64,000 nucleotides of DNA from Pseudomonas putida (GTDB lineage: Bacteria; Pseudomonadota; Gammaproteobacteria; Pseudomonadales; Pseudomonadaceae): NCBI RefSeq assembly GCF_001941965.1, contig NZ_MKZO01000024.1, positions 23,895 through 87,894 of the forward strand. The letters run 5' to 3'. Made by a program: the position numbers and the translations under genes. Within the stretch, counting starts at the first letter, position 1. Each line of letters begins with the position of its first letter. Shown here one piece after another: positions 9,059-18,106 of this stretch. Under the pieces are notes generated by a model. That model ran no database searches, was not told the origin of the DNA, and saw only the letters and a list, made by a program, of their open reading frames with translations.

Positions 9059-9472
9059 GCGGATTTGCTGGCAGGTGTCGAGCATCTGCTGCATGTTGCC
9101 CGGCTCCAGGCCCAGCTTGCCGTTCATGCAGTCGAGCAGTTGCGCGGCCTCGAGCTTGAGCGCCTTGCCCTTCTCGGTCAGCAGCACCTTGCGCCGGCGC
9201 CGGTCGCCGGGGTCGAGGTAGACGGTGATGAAGCCCGCGTCGGTCAGACGACGGATGATCGGCGTCAACGTGCCGAGGTCGAACAGGGTCACCGCACTGA
9301 GGGAACTGATGGACATGTCGTCCTCGCCCCAGAGGCCAATCAGCACCAGCAACTGCGGGTAGGTCACGCCATGCCGGCGCAACGGCTCGCCATAATCGCG
9401 GACCATGGCATTGGCGGTGGAATACAGGGTGAAGCACAGCATTCTGTCGAAATCGAAGGTTGGTTCTTCCAT
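9044..9472 (-). CDS. MarR-family regulator, OhrR-like
   Basis: 142 residues from the start at 9472 (MEEPTFDF); an in-frame ATG at 9496 is an alternative. The segment [13 protein letters not shown] puts a cysteine at residue 13, the position and context (LCFALYS) of the peroxide-sensing Cys of OhrR. The winged helix ([19 protein letters not shown] ... [13 protein letters not shown]) is typical of MarR dimers. It may therefore sense organic hydroperoxide or another thiol oxidant. No ohr peroxidase gene lies beside it; mobA is convergent and unrelated. Redox sensing is inferred from the Cys alone. Confidence 0.8.
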   Translation of the reverse strand: MEEPTFDFDRMLCFTLYSTANAMVRDYGEPLRRHGVTYPQLLVLIGLWGEDDMSISSLSAVTLFDLGTLTPIIRRLTDAGFITVYLDPGDRRRRKVLLTEKGKALKLEAAQLLDCMNGKLGLEPGNMQQMLDTCQQIRSRLR

Positions 9473-9668
9473 AGGCGTCTCTCGTGCGGTGCTCATGCAG
9501 CCACCGCGGCTTGCTCGTTGCGTGCCCGGTCCTGCGGCAGAGTGCGTGTGCCGGGCATGGTATTTTTCTTCGGTGTCCAAACCCCATACGCAAGCATCGG
9601 GCCAGCGCAGCACCTGACCGTAATCAGGCCGTGCGGAGTCAGGAAAATAGTGTTGGAAAGCAGACGGT

Positions 9669-9845
9669 TCATCCTTGAATACCTGGGGCGCCAGGCCCCG
9701 GGATCGGCGTGGCGCCAGTCGCTACGACCTTGCGCACCCGGTACAGGCCTTGGTGGGCGGACAATGGCAGGCGATACGGGAGGTTGTCAGTGACTTCACG
9801 GGCCAGATTAGTGCGTAACGAGTCCAGTACAGGGACGCTCTCCAT
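9669..9845 (-). CDS. Small hypothetical protein (58 aa)
   Basis: Possible short gene starting at 9845 with AAGGG a few bases upstream. The protein begins MESVPVLDSLRTNLAREVTD and ends GATPIPGPGAPGIQG, with no signal peptide or membrane segment. It lies in the 597-bp stretch between the MarR gene and zwf, which otherwise holds only the zwf terminator. Composition is plausible for coding, but no family is recognised. Conservation of this frame would decide whether it is real. Confidence 0.35.
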   Translation of the reverse strand: MESVPVLDSLRTNLAREVTDNLPYRLPLSAHQGLYRVRKVVATGATPIPGPGAPGIQG

Positions 9846-9997
9846 GGGAGCCCTTATTGGTTTGTGCAAAAAGTAAAGAGGCAGTTGGTCGGAAATGTCT
9901 TGAAATGTGAACTGCTTCCGGTTTTTGCCAAGATTGCCGTATTCGAACGAATATAGCCAGTTGCTAGTGCGGCGAATAAATGGCGTCAAAAAACGGC

Positions 9998-10024
9998 AAA
10001 ATGCCCGTACCAGACGGGCATTTT
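9998..10024 (-). terminator. Intrinsic terminator of the gnd-zwf operon
   Basis: Perfect 11-bp inverted repeat AAAATGCCCGT / ACGGGCATTTT with loop ACCAG, ending in a T run on both strands. It lies 45 bp beyond the zwf stop on the minus strand and could work in both directions. Confidence 0.85.
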
Positions 10025-10069
10025 CAGGGGATCGTGAACGATAGAGGGGAAATGTTGCAGTCTCGGGTT

Positions 10070-11572
10070 TCAGCCCAAATCATGCCAATTGCGTTTGTCT
10101 TTATTCAGCAAATCGTTCGCGGCTGCCGGGCCATCTTCCCCGGCGGCATATTCATGCACCACGCCACCCTCCTTCCAGGCATCGAGGAACGGCTGCACCG
10201 CACGCCAGCCGTTTTCGATGTTGTCGGCGCGCTGGAACAGGGTCTGGTCGCCGGTCAGGCAGTCGTAGATCAGGGTTTCGTAACCGGTGGCCGGCTGCAT
10301 CTTGAAGAAGTCCTTGTAGGCGAAACCCAGGGCGATGGTTTCCATCTCCAAGGCGGGCCCGGGACGCTTGGCCTGCAGGTCGAACCACATGCCTTCGTTG
10401 GGCTGGATCTGGATCTTCAGGTAGTTGGGCTTGGGCCGCTCGGCATCGCTGTCGCGGAACTGCGCATACGGCGCCGGCTTGAAGCAGATGGCGATCTCGG
10501 TATCGCGCACGCTCATGCGCTTGCCGGTACGCAGGTAGAACGGCACGCCGACCCAGCGCCAGTTGTCGATCATCACCTTGAGCGCGACGTAGGTTTCGGT
10601 CTGGCTGTCCGGTTCGACCCGCGGCTCCTGGCGATAGCCCTTGAGCTTCCTGCGGCCCTGCTTGCCCTCGGTGTACTGGCCACGTACCGAGTTCTTCAAG
10701 GCCATGGCCTTCGACCAGGGCCGGATCGCACCGATGACCTTGGCCTTCTCGCTGCGCACCGCATCGGCGCCGAATGCGGCCGGTGGCTCCATGGCAACCA
10801 TCGCCAGCAACTGGAACAGGTGGTTGGGGACCATGTCGCGCAATGCGCCGGTGTGGTCGTAGAAAGCTGCGCGCTCCTCGACGCCGACGGTTTCCGCTGC
10901 GGTGATCTGCACATGGTCGATGTAGTGGTTGTTCCAGAACGACTCGAACAGACCGTTGGAAAACCGGCTGACCAGGATGTTCTGCACGGTCTCCTTGCCC
11001 AGGTAATGGTCGATCCGGTAGATCTGCTTTTCGCTCATGACCCGCAGCAGGCTGGCGTTGAGCATCTCGGCGCTGGCCAGGTCCGAGCCGAACGGCTTTT
11101 CGATCACCACCCGCCGAAAACCCTCGGTTTCATTCAACAGGCCGGCTGCGCCGAGACGCTGCACCACGTCGGAGAAAAACCGCGGCGCGGTGGCCAGGTA
11201 GAAGATCGCGTTGCCATTGCGTGACCTGCCGATGTGCTTGCCGATGGCCTGGTAGGTGTCGGCGTCGAGGAAATCACCGGTCAGGTAGTCGATGCGCTTG
11301 GCCAGGCGTGCCCAGCGCTTCGGGTCGAAGCATGCCGCGCCCTCTGCGGCACCCTTGTCGCGCTCGCGCATGAAGCTTTCCAGGCGCGCGGCAAACTCGG
11401 CGCCGGTGGCCTGGTTGTGATCGACCCCGACGATGCGCAGGTTGTTGTCCAGCAGGCCGTCACGGCTGAGGTTGTAAAGCGCCGGCATCAGCAGGCGCTT
11501 GACCAGGTCGCCGCTGGCGCCGAACAGGAACAGGGTGCAGGGTGGCGCGGTTTCCACGTTGTATTGATTCAT
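10070..11572 (-). CDS. zwf: Glucose-6-phosphate 1-dehydrogenase
   Basis: 500 residues, normal length. It oxidises glucose-6-phosphate to 6-phosphogluconolactone with reduction of NAD(P)+, the entry to the Entner-Doudoroff and oxidative pentose phosphate routes. The nucleotide-binding motif [14 protein letters not shown] is at residues 15-28 and the active-site signature RIDHYLGKE at 186-194, with EKPFGSD before it. The start overlaps the stop of the upstream gnd gene by four bases (ATGA), so the two enzymes are translationally coupled. Pseudomonads usually carry more than one zwf; this is the gnd-linked isoform rather than the one beside edd/hexR genes. Confidence 0.95.
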   Translation of the reverse strand: MNQYNVETAPPCTLFLFGASGDLVKRLLMPALYNLSRDGLLDNNLRIVGVDHNQATGAEFAARLESFMRERDKGAAEGAACFDPKRWARLAKRIDYLTGDFLDADTYQAIGKHIGRSRNGNAIFYLATAPRFFSDVVQRLGAAGLLNETEGFRRVVIEKPFGSDLASAEMLNASLLRVMSEKQIYRIDHYLGKETVQNILVSRFSNGLFESFWNNHYIDHVQITAAETVGVEERAAFYDHTGALRDMVPNHLFQLLAMVAMEPPAAFGADAVRSEKAKVIGAIRPWSKAMALKNSVRGQYTEGKQGRRKLKGYRQEPRVEPDSQTETYVALKVMIDNWRWVGVPFYLRTGKRMSVRDTEIAICFKPAPYAQFRDSDAERPKPNYLKIQIQPNEGMWFDLQAKRPGPALEMETIALGFAYKDFFKMQPATGYETLIYDCLTGDQTLFQRADNIENGWRAVQPFLDAWKEGGVVHEYAAGEDGPAAANDLLNKDKRNWHDLG

Positions 11573-12549
11573 TCGGGACGCTCGACATGGCCGCCGAAAC
11601 CGAAACGCATGGCCGACAGCAGCTTGTCACCGTAGGTGCCCTGCTGCTCCCGCGAGCGGAAGCGGGCGAACAATGCGCTGCTCAACACCGGCACCGGCAC
11701 CGCCTGTTCCACGGCGGCGTCGATGGTCCAGCGGCCCTCGCCACTGTCGGCGACGGCGCCGCTGTAATGACTGAGTTGCGGGTCCTGCGCCAGGGCGTCC
11801 GCGGTCAGATCCAGCAGCCAGGAGGTGACCACACTGCCGCGCCGCCAGACCTCGGCGATCTGTGCCAGGTCCAGATCAAAGCGCTGGTCCGCCGGTAGTG
11901 CCTCGCTGGCCTTGCCACGCAGGATGTCGAAGCCTTCGGCGTAAGCCTGCATCAGGCCATATTCGATGCCGTTGTGGATCATCTTGACGAAGTGTCCGGA
12001 ACCGGCCGGGCCGGCGTGGATATACCCCTGCTCGGCGCGGCTTGGCTGGCCTTCGCGACCGTGGGTGCGGGGGATGCTGCCGACTCCGGGTGCCAGGCTG
12101 GCGAACAGCGGATCGAGGCGCTCGATGATCGCCTGCTCGCCGCCGATCATCATGCAATAGCCGCGTTCCAGGCCCCAGACGCCACCCGAGGTGCCCACGT
12201 CGACGTAGTGCAGCTGGCGTTTCTGCAGCTCGCCGGCGCGGCGGATGTCGTCCTTGTAGAAACTGTTGCCACCGTCGATCAGGACGTCGTCGGCGTCCAG
12301 CAGGTCGGCCAGTTGCGCCAGGGTCTGCTCGGTCGGTTCGCCGGCCGGCAGCATCACCCAGATCGCCCGGGGCTTGCTCATCTGCTTGACCAGCGCCGGC
12401 AGGTCCTTGGCGCCTTGCGCGCCCTCCGCCACCAGCGCGTCGATCGCCGCCTGATTGCGGTCATTCACTACCACTTGATGCCCGTTTCGCATCAAGCGCC
12501 TTGCAATATTGCCGCCCATGCGGCCCAGCCCCACGATTCCCAGTTGCAT
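11569..12549 (-). CDS. gnd: 6-phosphogluconate dehydrogenase, short (GntZ-like) type
   Basis: 326 residues, clearly shorter than the about 470-residue E. coli Gnd, matching the short decarboxylating class. It converts 6-phosphogluconate to ribulose-5-phosphate and CO2. The Rossmann motif [20 protein letters not shown] is at the N-terminus. The catalytic region [15 protein letters not shown] and [21 protein letters not shown] (catalytic Lys in FVKM, His-Asn-Gly-Ile-Glu signature) follows. It is first in a two-gene operon with zwf. The combination lets cells run the oxidative pentose phosphate branch directly. Confidence 0.93.
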   Translation of the reverse strand: MQLGIVGLGRMGGNIARRLMRNGHQVVVNDRNQAAIDALVAEGAQGAKDLPALVKQMSKPRAIWVMLPAGEPTEQTLAQLADLLDADDVLIDGGNSFYKDDIRRAGELQKRQLHYVDVGTSGGVWGLERGYCMMIGGEQAIIERLDPLFASLAPGVGSIPRTHGREGQPSRAEQGYIHAGPAGSGHFVKMIHNGIEYGLMQAYAEGFDILRGKASEALPADQRFDLDLAQIAEVWRRGSVVTSWLLDLTADALAQDPQLSHYSGAVADSGEGRWTIDAAVEQAVPVPVLSSALFARFRSREQQGTYGDKLLSAMRFGFGGHVERPE

Positions 12550-12736
12550 GTGCCGATGCTCCAGTCGATGGAAGAAGTCCTCAAGGTTAGTCCAGTGGAC
12601 AGGAGCGATGGTTTCACGACGAACGGCGAGACAGTGCCCAATAAAAAAGTTCCCTCCATGGAAAAAAGAATTCAGAATCGCGCCCCGTCAAGCGTCTACG
12701 CTTCAGTTGTGTGACACGCCATTAGTGAGGTCCCCT

Positions 12737-12904
12737 ATGCAAACCCTGATCTCGGCAGCCCCGCCCCAGACGCTCTACGTCTCGATCCGCCGCGACGAAC
12801 TGCAACGCCTGAAGCAGGAGCGCGACCAGCTCCAGGAGCAGGTGGCGCGCCTCAACCTGCTGCTCCAGCAGGCCCAGTTGAACAACCACGAAATGTCCCG
12901 CTGA
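12737..12904 (+). CDS. Small coiled-coil protein (55 aa)
   Basis: Starts at 12737 after GTGAGG. Residues about 17-50 (RRDELQRLKQERDQ..., VARLNLLLQQAQ) have leucines in heptad spacing and many charged residues, predicting a short parallel coiled coil. No signal peptide or membrane segment is seen. The gene stops 1 bp before the stop of the convergent LysE-type gene. It resembles small cytoplasmic proteins annotated as hypothetical in Pseudomonas; function is unknown. The upstream 187 bp hold no other gene. Confidence 0.7.
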   Translation: MQTLISAAPPQTLYVSIRRDELQRLKQERDQLQEQVARLNLLLQQAQLNNHEMSR

Positions 12905-12905
12905 T

Positions 12906-13514
12906 TCAGCCCAGCAATACGCGGCACCAGTAGATCACCCCCACTGCCGCCAGCAGCAACAGCATCCACGCTGACAGCCGCGACACCCACGCCCTGCAGC
13001 GTTGCGCCAGGGCGTGACGCATCAGGCCGATGTACAGCGCCAGGATGCCCAGGTCCACCACCAGCCACAGCAGGGCCAGCAGGCCGATACTGGTACCGAA
13101 GGACTCGGTCACCGGGATGAACTGTGGAAACAGGGCGACGAAGAACAGGATGTCCTTGGGGTTGGCAATCCCGATCAGGAAACCCTGCCACCAGCCGTTG
13201 GCTTTTTTCGCCGTGCCCTCCTCGCCCGCGCCACTGTCGCGCAAGCCACTGAACCCCAGCCAGCCGATGAACAGGCAGCCTGCCAGCGCGCCCCATTGCA
13301 GCACCTGCGGGCTCAGCGCCAGCGTCCCGGCCAGCACCGCCGCCGCGGCGGCCACCAGGATCAGCGACGCCGCATTGGCGCCAAGGGCCGTGCGCACGGC
13401 GCTCGCGGTACCGGAACGGCTGGCGGCATCCAGGACCAGTAGCACCACCGGCCCCGGGGTAGCGATCAGCAGGATGACAGTGCCTAGGTAGGCGATCAGC
13501 AGCGGTGTGTTCAT
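12906..13514 (-). CDS. LysE/RhtB-family amino acid exporter
   Basis: 202 residues with about six membrane segments. The start at 13514 is chosen for its GGGGGAGAA ribosome-binding site. The N-terminal signature LIATPGPVVLLVLDAASRSG and the mid-protein FLIGIANPKDILFFVALFPQF are characteristic of LysE/RhtB proteins, which export amino acids or homoserine lactones by proton antiport. It is divergent from a LysR-type regulator 94 bp away, a common arrangement in which the regulator controls the exporter. The substrate is unknown. Confidence 0.88.
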   Translation of the reverse strand: MNTPLLIAYLGTVILLIATPGPVVLLVLDAASRSGTASAVRTALGANAASLILVAAAAAVLAGTLALSPQVLQWGALAGCLFIGWLGFSGLRDSGAGEEGTAKKANGWWQGFLIGIANPKDILFFVALFPQFIPVTESFGTSIGLLALLWLVVDLGILALYIGLMRHALAQRCRAWVSRLSAWMLLLLAAVGVIYWCRVLLG

Positions 13515-13608
13515 TTCTCCCCCTTCGAAGCTTTCAGTCCGCGCATTCTGGGGTGTACCTGGTACCTTGAAAAACGCAAAAAGCGCTGGCCTACTATGAT
13601 TCCAACTC

Positions 13609-14559
13609 ATGATGAGCCTGCCCGCCATGGCCGATCGCCTGCCTCCGCTCTATGCCTTGCGCGCCTTCGAGGTCGCCGCTCGCTCCTGTTCCTTTACCCG
13701 CGCGGCCGATGAACTGGCCCTGACCCAAAGCGCGATCAGCCGGCATATCCGCAGCCTGGAAAGCCATCTGGGCTGTCGCCTGTTCGAGCGCAATGGACCG
13801 CGCCTGCGCCTGACTGATGTCGGGCAGCAGTTGGCCAGGCAACTGAATGCCGGCTTCAGCCTGATCGAACAGGCTTGCCAGCCATTTCACGAAGGCGCCC
13901 GGCAACTGCGCCTGAAAGCCCCGTCGACCCTGACCATGCATTGGCTGCTGGCGTGCCTTGAGCGGTTTCGCCAGGCGCCGGAGAGCATCGCCGTGCAGTT
14001 GGCCAGCGTGTGGATGGACCAGGACCATGTGGATTTTTCCAGCGAGCCCTATGACTGCGCCGTGCTGCTGGGCAATGGACAGTTCGGTGAGCAGGTTGAA
14101 TGCCGCAAGCTGTTCGAGGAGTGGCTGATACCCATCTGTGCGCCGTCGCTGCTGGGGGACGGCAGCTGGGATGCGTCGCGTCTTGCCCGGGTTGCGCTGG
14201 TGCATCCCTCTGCCGATCGCCGGGACTGGAAGCGCTGGCTGCAGGGCAGCGGCCTGTCGGGGCAAGTCGAGCTGGACCGGGGCATTTGTTTCGACACTCT
14301 GGACCAGGGCATGGGGGCAGCGATGGCCGGGCATGGCGTGTCGATCGGCGATCTGGCGCTGGTTGCCGGGCATGTGCGCGATGGCCGGCTGGCGCTGCCG
14401 TTCCGCCAGGCCGTGGCGACCGGTGATGGCTACTACCTGGTCTGGCCGCGAGGGAGTGCCTGGGAGCAAGGGGTCGGGCGGCTGGGGGATTTTCTGATGA
14501 CGCATCGGCCAATGCTGGCACTTCCCGGGATGGATGTTATTCCCCGACACCTCGCGTAA
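13609..14559 (+). CDS. LysR-family regulator, GcvA-like
   Basis: 316 residues. The helix-turn-helix is near residues 15-75 (LYALRAFEVAARSCSFTRAADELALTQSAISRHIRSLE), with the effector-binding domain beyond residue 95. LPPLYALRAFEVAAR and the C-terminal YYLVWPRG are typical of GcvA/AmpR-like members. An ATG at 13627 is an equally good start, because TTGAAA and TACTAT-like promoter elements stand close upstream. It is divergent from the LysE exporter and 36 bp ahead of an MFS/HlyD exporter pair on the same strand. It could control either, or be co-transcribed with the latter. Confidence 0.88.
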   Translation: MMSLPAMADRLPPLYALRAFEVAARSCSFTRAADELALTQSAISRHIRSLESHLGCRLFERNGPRLRLTDVGQQLARQLNAGFSLIEQACQPFHEGARQLRLKAPSTLTMHWLLACLERFRQAPESIAVQLASVWMDQDHVDFSSEPYDCAVLLGNGQFGEQVECRKLFEEWLIPICAPSLLGDGSWDASRLARVALVHPSADRRDWKRWLQGSGLSGQVELDRGICFDTLDQGMGAAMAGHGVSIGDLALVAGHVRDGRLALPFRQAVATGDGYYLVWPRGSAWEQGVGRLGDFLMTHRPMLALPGMDVIPRHLA

Positions 14560-14595
14560 AGTTTTCCTACGCGCTCATGGATTACCGCCCTACCG

Positions 14596-16245
14596 ATGGA
14601 CAAATACGCCCCCCGCCAGTGGCTCCCCCACGAGAAACCCACCCTGCCCGGCTCGCCCTCGACGCCGCTGCATGCACCGGGCAAGCGCCTGGCTTATGGC
14701 GCGGTCGGCCTGCTGGTGGCGATCACCGGCGGCCTGGGCAATGCCCTGGTTACCGCCAACCTGACCTTTCTCCAGGGCGCCCTCGGCGCCACCAGCGCCG
14801 AGATGGCCTGGCTGCCCGCCGCCTTCGTCATGACCAACGTGTCGATGAACCTGCTGCTGGTGAAATTCCGCCAGGAATTTGGCCTGCGCGCGTTCACCGA
14901 GGTGTTTCTGGTGCTCTACGCGCTGGTCACCTTCGCCCACCTGTTCGTCAACGACCTCAACTCGGCGATCGCGGTGCGCGCCGCCCATGGCATGGTCGGC
15001 GCGGCCCTCAGTTCCCTGGGCCTGTATTACATGATCCAGGCCTTTCCGGCGCAGTGGCGGCTCAAGGCCATGGTGCTCGGCCTGGGCGCCTCGCAACTGG
15101 CAGTGCCGCTGGCCCGGGTATTCTCCGAAGACCTGCTGCAGATCGCCGAATGGCGCGGCCTGTACCTGTTCGAACTGGGCCTGGCCCTGGCTGCGCTGGG
15201 CTGCGTATTGATGCTCAAGCTGCCTCCCGGCGATCGTTTCAAGACCTTCGAACCCCTGGATTTCCTGACCTTCTCGCTGATGGCCAGCGGCACCGCCCTG
15301 CTCTGCGCGGTGCTGTCCCTCGGGCGTATCGACTGGTGGCTGGATGCGCCGTGGATCGGCGTCGCCCTGGCGTCGTCCATTGCCCTGGTCTGCAGCGGCC
15401 TGGCCATCGAGCACAACCGCAGCAACCCGTTGCTGATGACCCGCTGGCTGGGCAGCGGCGCGATTGTGCGCCTGGCCCTGTGCGTGGTGTTGATCCGCAT
15501 GGTCACCTCGGAGCAGTCCACCGGCGCGGTGGGCTTCCTGCAGGCGCTGAACATGGGCAGCGAGCAGATGCGCCAGTTGTACTGGATCATGCTCCTCGGC
15601 GCCGCGGCGGGCCTGGCCACCAGCGCCCTGACCATCAATCCGCAGCATCTGGTCCTGCCGCTGTTCATCTCCCTCGCGGCCATGGCCACCGGGGCCTTCA
15701 TGGACAGTTCGTCGAGCAACCTGACGCGCCCGGCGCAGATGTATTTCAGTCAGTTCCTCCTGGCCTTCGGCAGCACCTTCTTCCTCGGCCCGAGCATGGC
15801 CCTGGGCATCGGCCATGTGCGCGCCAACCCACGCAACCTGGTGAGCTTCTCGGTGATGTTCGGGATCTGCAACAACCTCGGCGGCCTGCTGGGCGCGGCG
15901 CTGCTCGGCACGTTCCAGAGCGTGCGGGAGAAATTCCACTCCAGTCACCTGGTGGAAAACCTCAGCTACCTGGAACCCCTGGTCAACGCCAGGATCCAGA
16001 GTGGGGGCGCCGGCTACGCCGGGGTCATCGCCGACCCGGCCCTGCGCAGCGAAGCCGGCATGCGCCTGCTGGCCAGCGCCGCCACCCGCGAGGCCACTAT
16101 CCTGGCCTATAACGATGTCTTCATGCTGATCGGCAGCATCGCCGTGCTGACCATGATCTGGATCTTCATCCGCAGCCTGCGCTTGCGCTATCTCGCCCGC
16201 CAGGCCGCGGCCACCACCACTCCAAGCGACGCGCCGAGCCGATGA
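14596..16245 (+). CDS. MFS multidrug transporter, DHA2 (EmrB-like) family
   Basis: 549 residues with about 14 predicted membrane segments, from residue 30 (GAVGLLVAITGGLGNALVTANLTFLQ) to a last one near 515. Size and topology fit the DHA2 family of proton-driven drug exporters rather than 12-TM DHA1 proteins. Its stop overlaps the start of a HlyD/EmrA-type adaptor by four bases, the EmrAB arrangement in which the adaptor extends the pump to an outer-membrane channel. The motif C region is divergent from classical EmrB, so the substrate could be something other than drugs, for example an aromatic acid or siderophore. Confidence 0.88.
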   Translation: MDKYAPRQWLPHEKPTLPGSPSTPLHAPGKRLAYGAVGLLVAITGGLGNALVTANLTFLQGALGATSAEMAWLPAAFVMTNVSMNLLLVKFRQEFGLRAFTEVFLVLYALVTFAHLFVNDLNSAIAVRAAHGMVGAALSSLGLYYMIQAFPAQWRLKAMVLGLGASQLAVPLARVFSEDLLQIAEWRGLYLFELGLALAALGCVLMLKLPPGDRFKTFEPLDFLTFSLMASGTALLCAVLSLGRIDWWLDAPWIGVALASSIALVCSGLAIEHNRSNPLLMTRWLGSGAIVRLALCVVLIRMVTSEQSTGAVGFLQALNMGSEQMRQLYWIMLLGAAAGLATSALTINPQHLVLPLFISLAAMATGAFMDSSSSNLTRPAQMYFSQFLLAFGSTFFLGPSMALGIGHVRANPRNLVSFSVMFGICNNLGGLLGAALLGTFQSVREKFHSSHLVENLSYLEPLVNARIQSGGAGYAGVIADPALRSEAGMRLLASAATREATILAYNDVFMLIGSIAVLTMIWIFIRSLRLRYLARQAAATTTPSDAPSR

Positions 16246-17375
16246 CCCAGGAAACGCCCTCGACCACCACCACCGCCATCGCCGAAACCCCGGAAGGCGT
16301 CACCCCGCCCAGCGAACCGACCAGCCCGGCACGCACGCGCCGGGTGCACTGGCTGGCAACCCTGAGTTTTGCCGCCGTGGCCATCACCGGGATTCTCGTG
16401 GTGCTCTACGCCTGGCGCCTGCCGCCCTTCGGCAGCGCCATCGAAAGCACCGAGAACGCCATGGTGCGTGGTCAGGTGACCATCATCGGCCCGCAACTGG
16501 CCGGCTATATCGTCGAAGTGCCGGTGCACGACTTCCAGTTCGTCAAGGCCGGCGACCTGCTGGTGCGCCTCGACGACCGCATCTACACCCAGCGCCTGGC
16601 CCAGGCCACGGCGCAGTTGCAACAGCAACGGGCGGCCCTGGCCAACAACCTGCAGCAACGCAACAGCGCCGAGGCGGTGATCGCCCAGCGCCAGGCAGCC
16701 ATCGATGATGCCGCCGCCCAGGCCACGCGCAACCAGGCCGACCTGCGCCGCAACCAGGCGCTGGCCAGCGATGGTTCGGTCTCCCGTCGCGAGCTGGACC
16801 TGAGCCGCGCCAGCCACGCCGCCGCCGTCGCCAGCCTGGCCCAGGCCAGGGCCGCTCTGGAAATCGCCCGCCAGGACCGCGAGACGGTGATCGTCAACCG
16901 CGCCGCCCTCGAAGCCGCCGTGGAAAACGCCAAGGCCGCGCTGGAACTGGCACGCATCGACCTGGACAACACCCGGGTCACCGCTCCGCGGGACGGCCAG
17001 CTCGGGCAGATCGGCACCCGGCTAGGGGCCTACGTCAACTCGGGCGCGCAACTGATGGCGCTGGTGCCGGAGGTCAAATGGGTGATCGCCAACCTGAAGG
17101 AAACCCAGATGGCCAACGTGCGCATCGGCCAGCCGGCGACCTTCACCGTGGATGCCCTGAACCACCTCAAGCTGCACGGCCATGTACAGCAGATCGCCCC
17201 GGCCACCGGCTCGGAATTCGCCTTGCTGCAGGCTGACAATGCGACGGGCAACTTCGTCAAGATTGCCCAGCGAATTCCGGTGCGGATCACCGTGGATGAG
17301 GACCAGCCGGAGGCGCGGCATCTGCGGCCGGGGATGTCGGTGGTGGTGAGTATCGATACCCGCGACGAACGCTGA
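16242..17375 (+). CDS. HlyD/EmrA-family membrane fusion protein
   Basis: 377 residues. One N-terminal membrane anchor (about 36-62, LATLSFAAVAITGILVVLYAW) follows a Pro/Thr-rich cytoplasmic tail. Then come the first lipoyl half (ENAMVRGQVTIIGPQLAGYI), a long Gln/Ala-rich helical hairpin (about 115-240) and the second lipoyl half LDNTRVTAPRDGQLGQIGTRLGAYV. It should link the upstream MFS pump to a TolC-like channel not encoded here. Overlap ATGA with the pump gene indicates translational coupling. The convergent TetR gene begins 1 bp past its stop. Confidence 0.9.
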   Translation: MTQETPSTTTTAIAETPEGVTPPSEPTSPARTRRVHWLATLSFAAVAITGILVVLYAWRLPPFGSAIESTENAMVRGQVTIIGPQLAGYIVEVPVHDFQFVKAGDLLVRLDDRIYTQRLAQATAQLQQQRAALANNLQQRNSAEAVIAQRQAAIDDAAAQATRNQADLRRNQALASDGSVSRRELDLSRASHAAAVASLAQARAALEIARQDRETVIVNRAALEAAVENAKAALELARIDLDNTRVTAPRDGQLGQIGTRLGAYVNSGAQLMALVPEVKWVIANLKETQMANVRIGQPATFTVDALNHLKLHGHVQQIAPATGSEFALLQADNATGNFVKIAQRIPVRITVDEDQPEARHLRPGMSVVVSIDTRDER

Positions 17376-17376
17376 T

Positions 17377-17979
17377 TCACACGCCCAGGCCGTCCACCAG
17401 GGTCTGGGTCAGCTTGCGGATGCGCCGCTCGTGGGCCTCCAGGTCCGGCACATCGTCCTGCACCAGGCGCATGAACAGGGTCGAGCTGTAGTCGTTGAGG
17501 AATTCAGCGACGAACGCCACATCGAACGACGCCTTGAGCAACCCGCGCCCCTGCAACTCCCGCAGCAGTTCCGCCACCTCGTCGATCAGCCGCCGGTTCA
17601 GGTGCGAGGCGGCCTCCGGTCTCGGGGTCAGCAGCCCCAGCGGCAGCAGTTCGCGCCAGATCGCCGCCGGCAAGGCTTCCAGCTCGCGACGGATGATCCG
17701 CGACTCCAGGTGACACATGGCATCCACGGCATTGTCGAAGGCCGGCATCTGTTCCCGCGAATCGGACAGGGCACGCTGGTCGGCACGCTCCATCAGGGCC
17801 AGGAGAATGTCCTGCTTGGTACCGAAGTAGTTGAACACCGTCGGCGTGGAAACCCCCACCTGCCCGGCGATCTGTTCCACCGTGGTGGCGTTGAAGCCTT
17901 GCGTCTCGAACAGCCCCAGGGCCGCCTCGAGAATCGCCTCGCGGCGCAGTTCCTTTTGCTTCTGGCGTAGTCCGCTCAC
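17377..17979 (-). CDS. TetR-family transcriptional regulator
   Basis: 200 residues. The N-terminal helix-turn-helix (REAILEAALGLFETQGFNATTVEQIAGQVGVSTPTVFNYFGTKQDILL, about 13-58) is a textbook TetR DNA-binding domain; the rest is the all-helical ligand-binding and dimer domain. It is convergent with the drug exporter pair and divergent from a serine hydrolase gene. The AT-rich divergent region contains a 22-bp imperfect palindrome, the most likely operator, which would make it autoregulatory and a regulator of the hydrolase operon. Confidence 0.9.
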   Translation of the reverse strand: MSGLRQKQKELRREAILEAALGLFETQGFNATTVEQIAGQVGVSTPTVFNYFGTKQDILLALMERADQRALSDSREQMPAFDNAVDAMCHLESRIIRRELEALPAAIWRELLPLGLLTPRPEAASHLNRRLIDEVAELLRELQGRGLLKASFDVAFVAEFLNDYSSTLFMRLVQDDVPDLEAHERRIRKLTQTLVDGLGV

Positions 17980-18030
17980 TCGTCTTCCTCGGCAGTCTGT
18001 GCAAGGTGCTGATTCTAGTAAATTTTCAAT

Positions 18031-18052
18031 TCAAATGAAATATTTTATTTGA
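18031..18052. promoter_or_regulatory. Candidate TetR operator, imperfect palindrome
   Basis: Two 11-bp arms, TCAAATGAAAT and ATTTTATTTGA, form an inverted repeat with one mismatch in the middle of the 127-bp region between the divergent tetR-type gene and the serine hydrolase gene. Dyad symmetry, AT content and position suit a TetR dimer site. Binding is inferred. Confidence 0.5.
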
Positions 18053-18106
18053 CTATAAAATTTAACGAAGATAAAAACTTGCCATCACCACCGCAGAGAG
18101 CAGTTC

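Noticed and set aside
13546..13608. Pseudo-palindrome GGTACCTGGTACC as a regulator site
   Set aside because: Short and possibly by chance; no second copy or conserved regulator motif supports it beyond its place between lysE and lysR-type genes.
14590..15948. 452-codon minus-strand frame opposite the MFS exporter
   Set aside because: Antisense frame created by high GC at third positions; the plus-strand gene has clear membrane topology and an overlapping adaptor partner.
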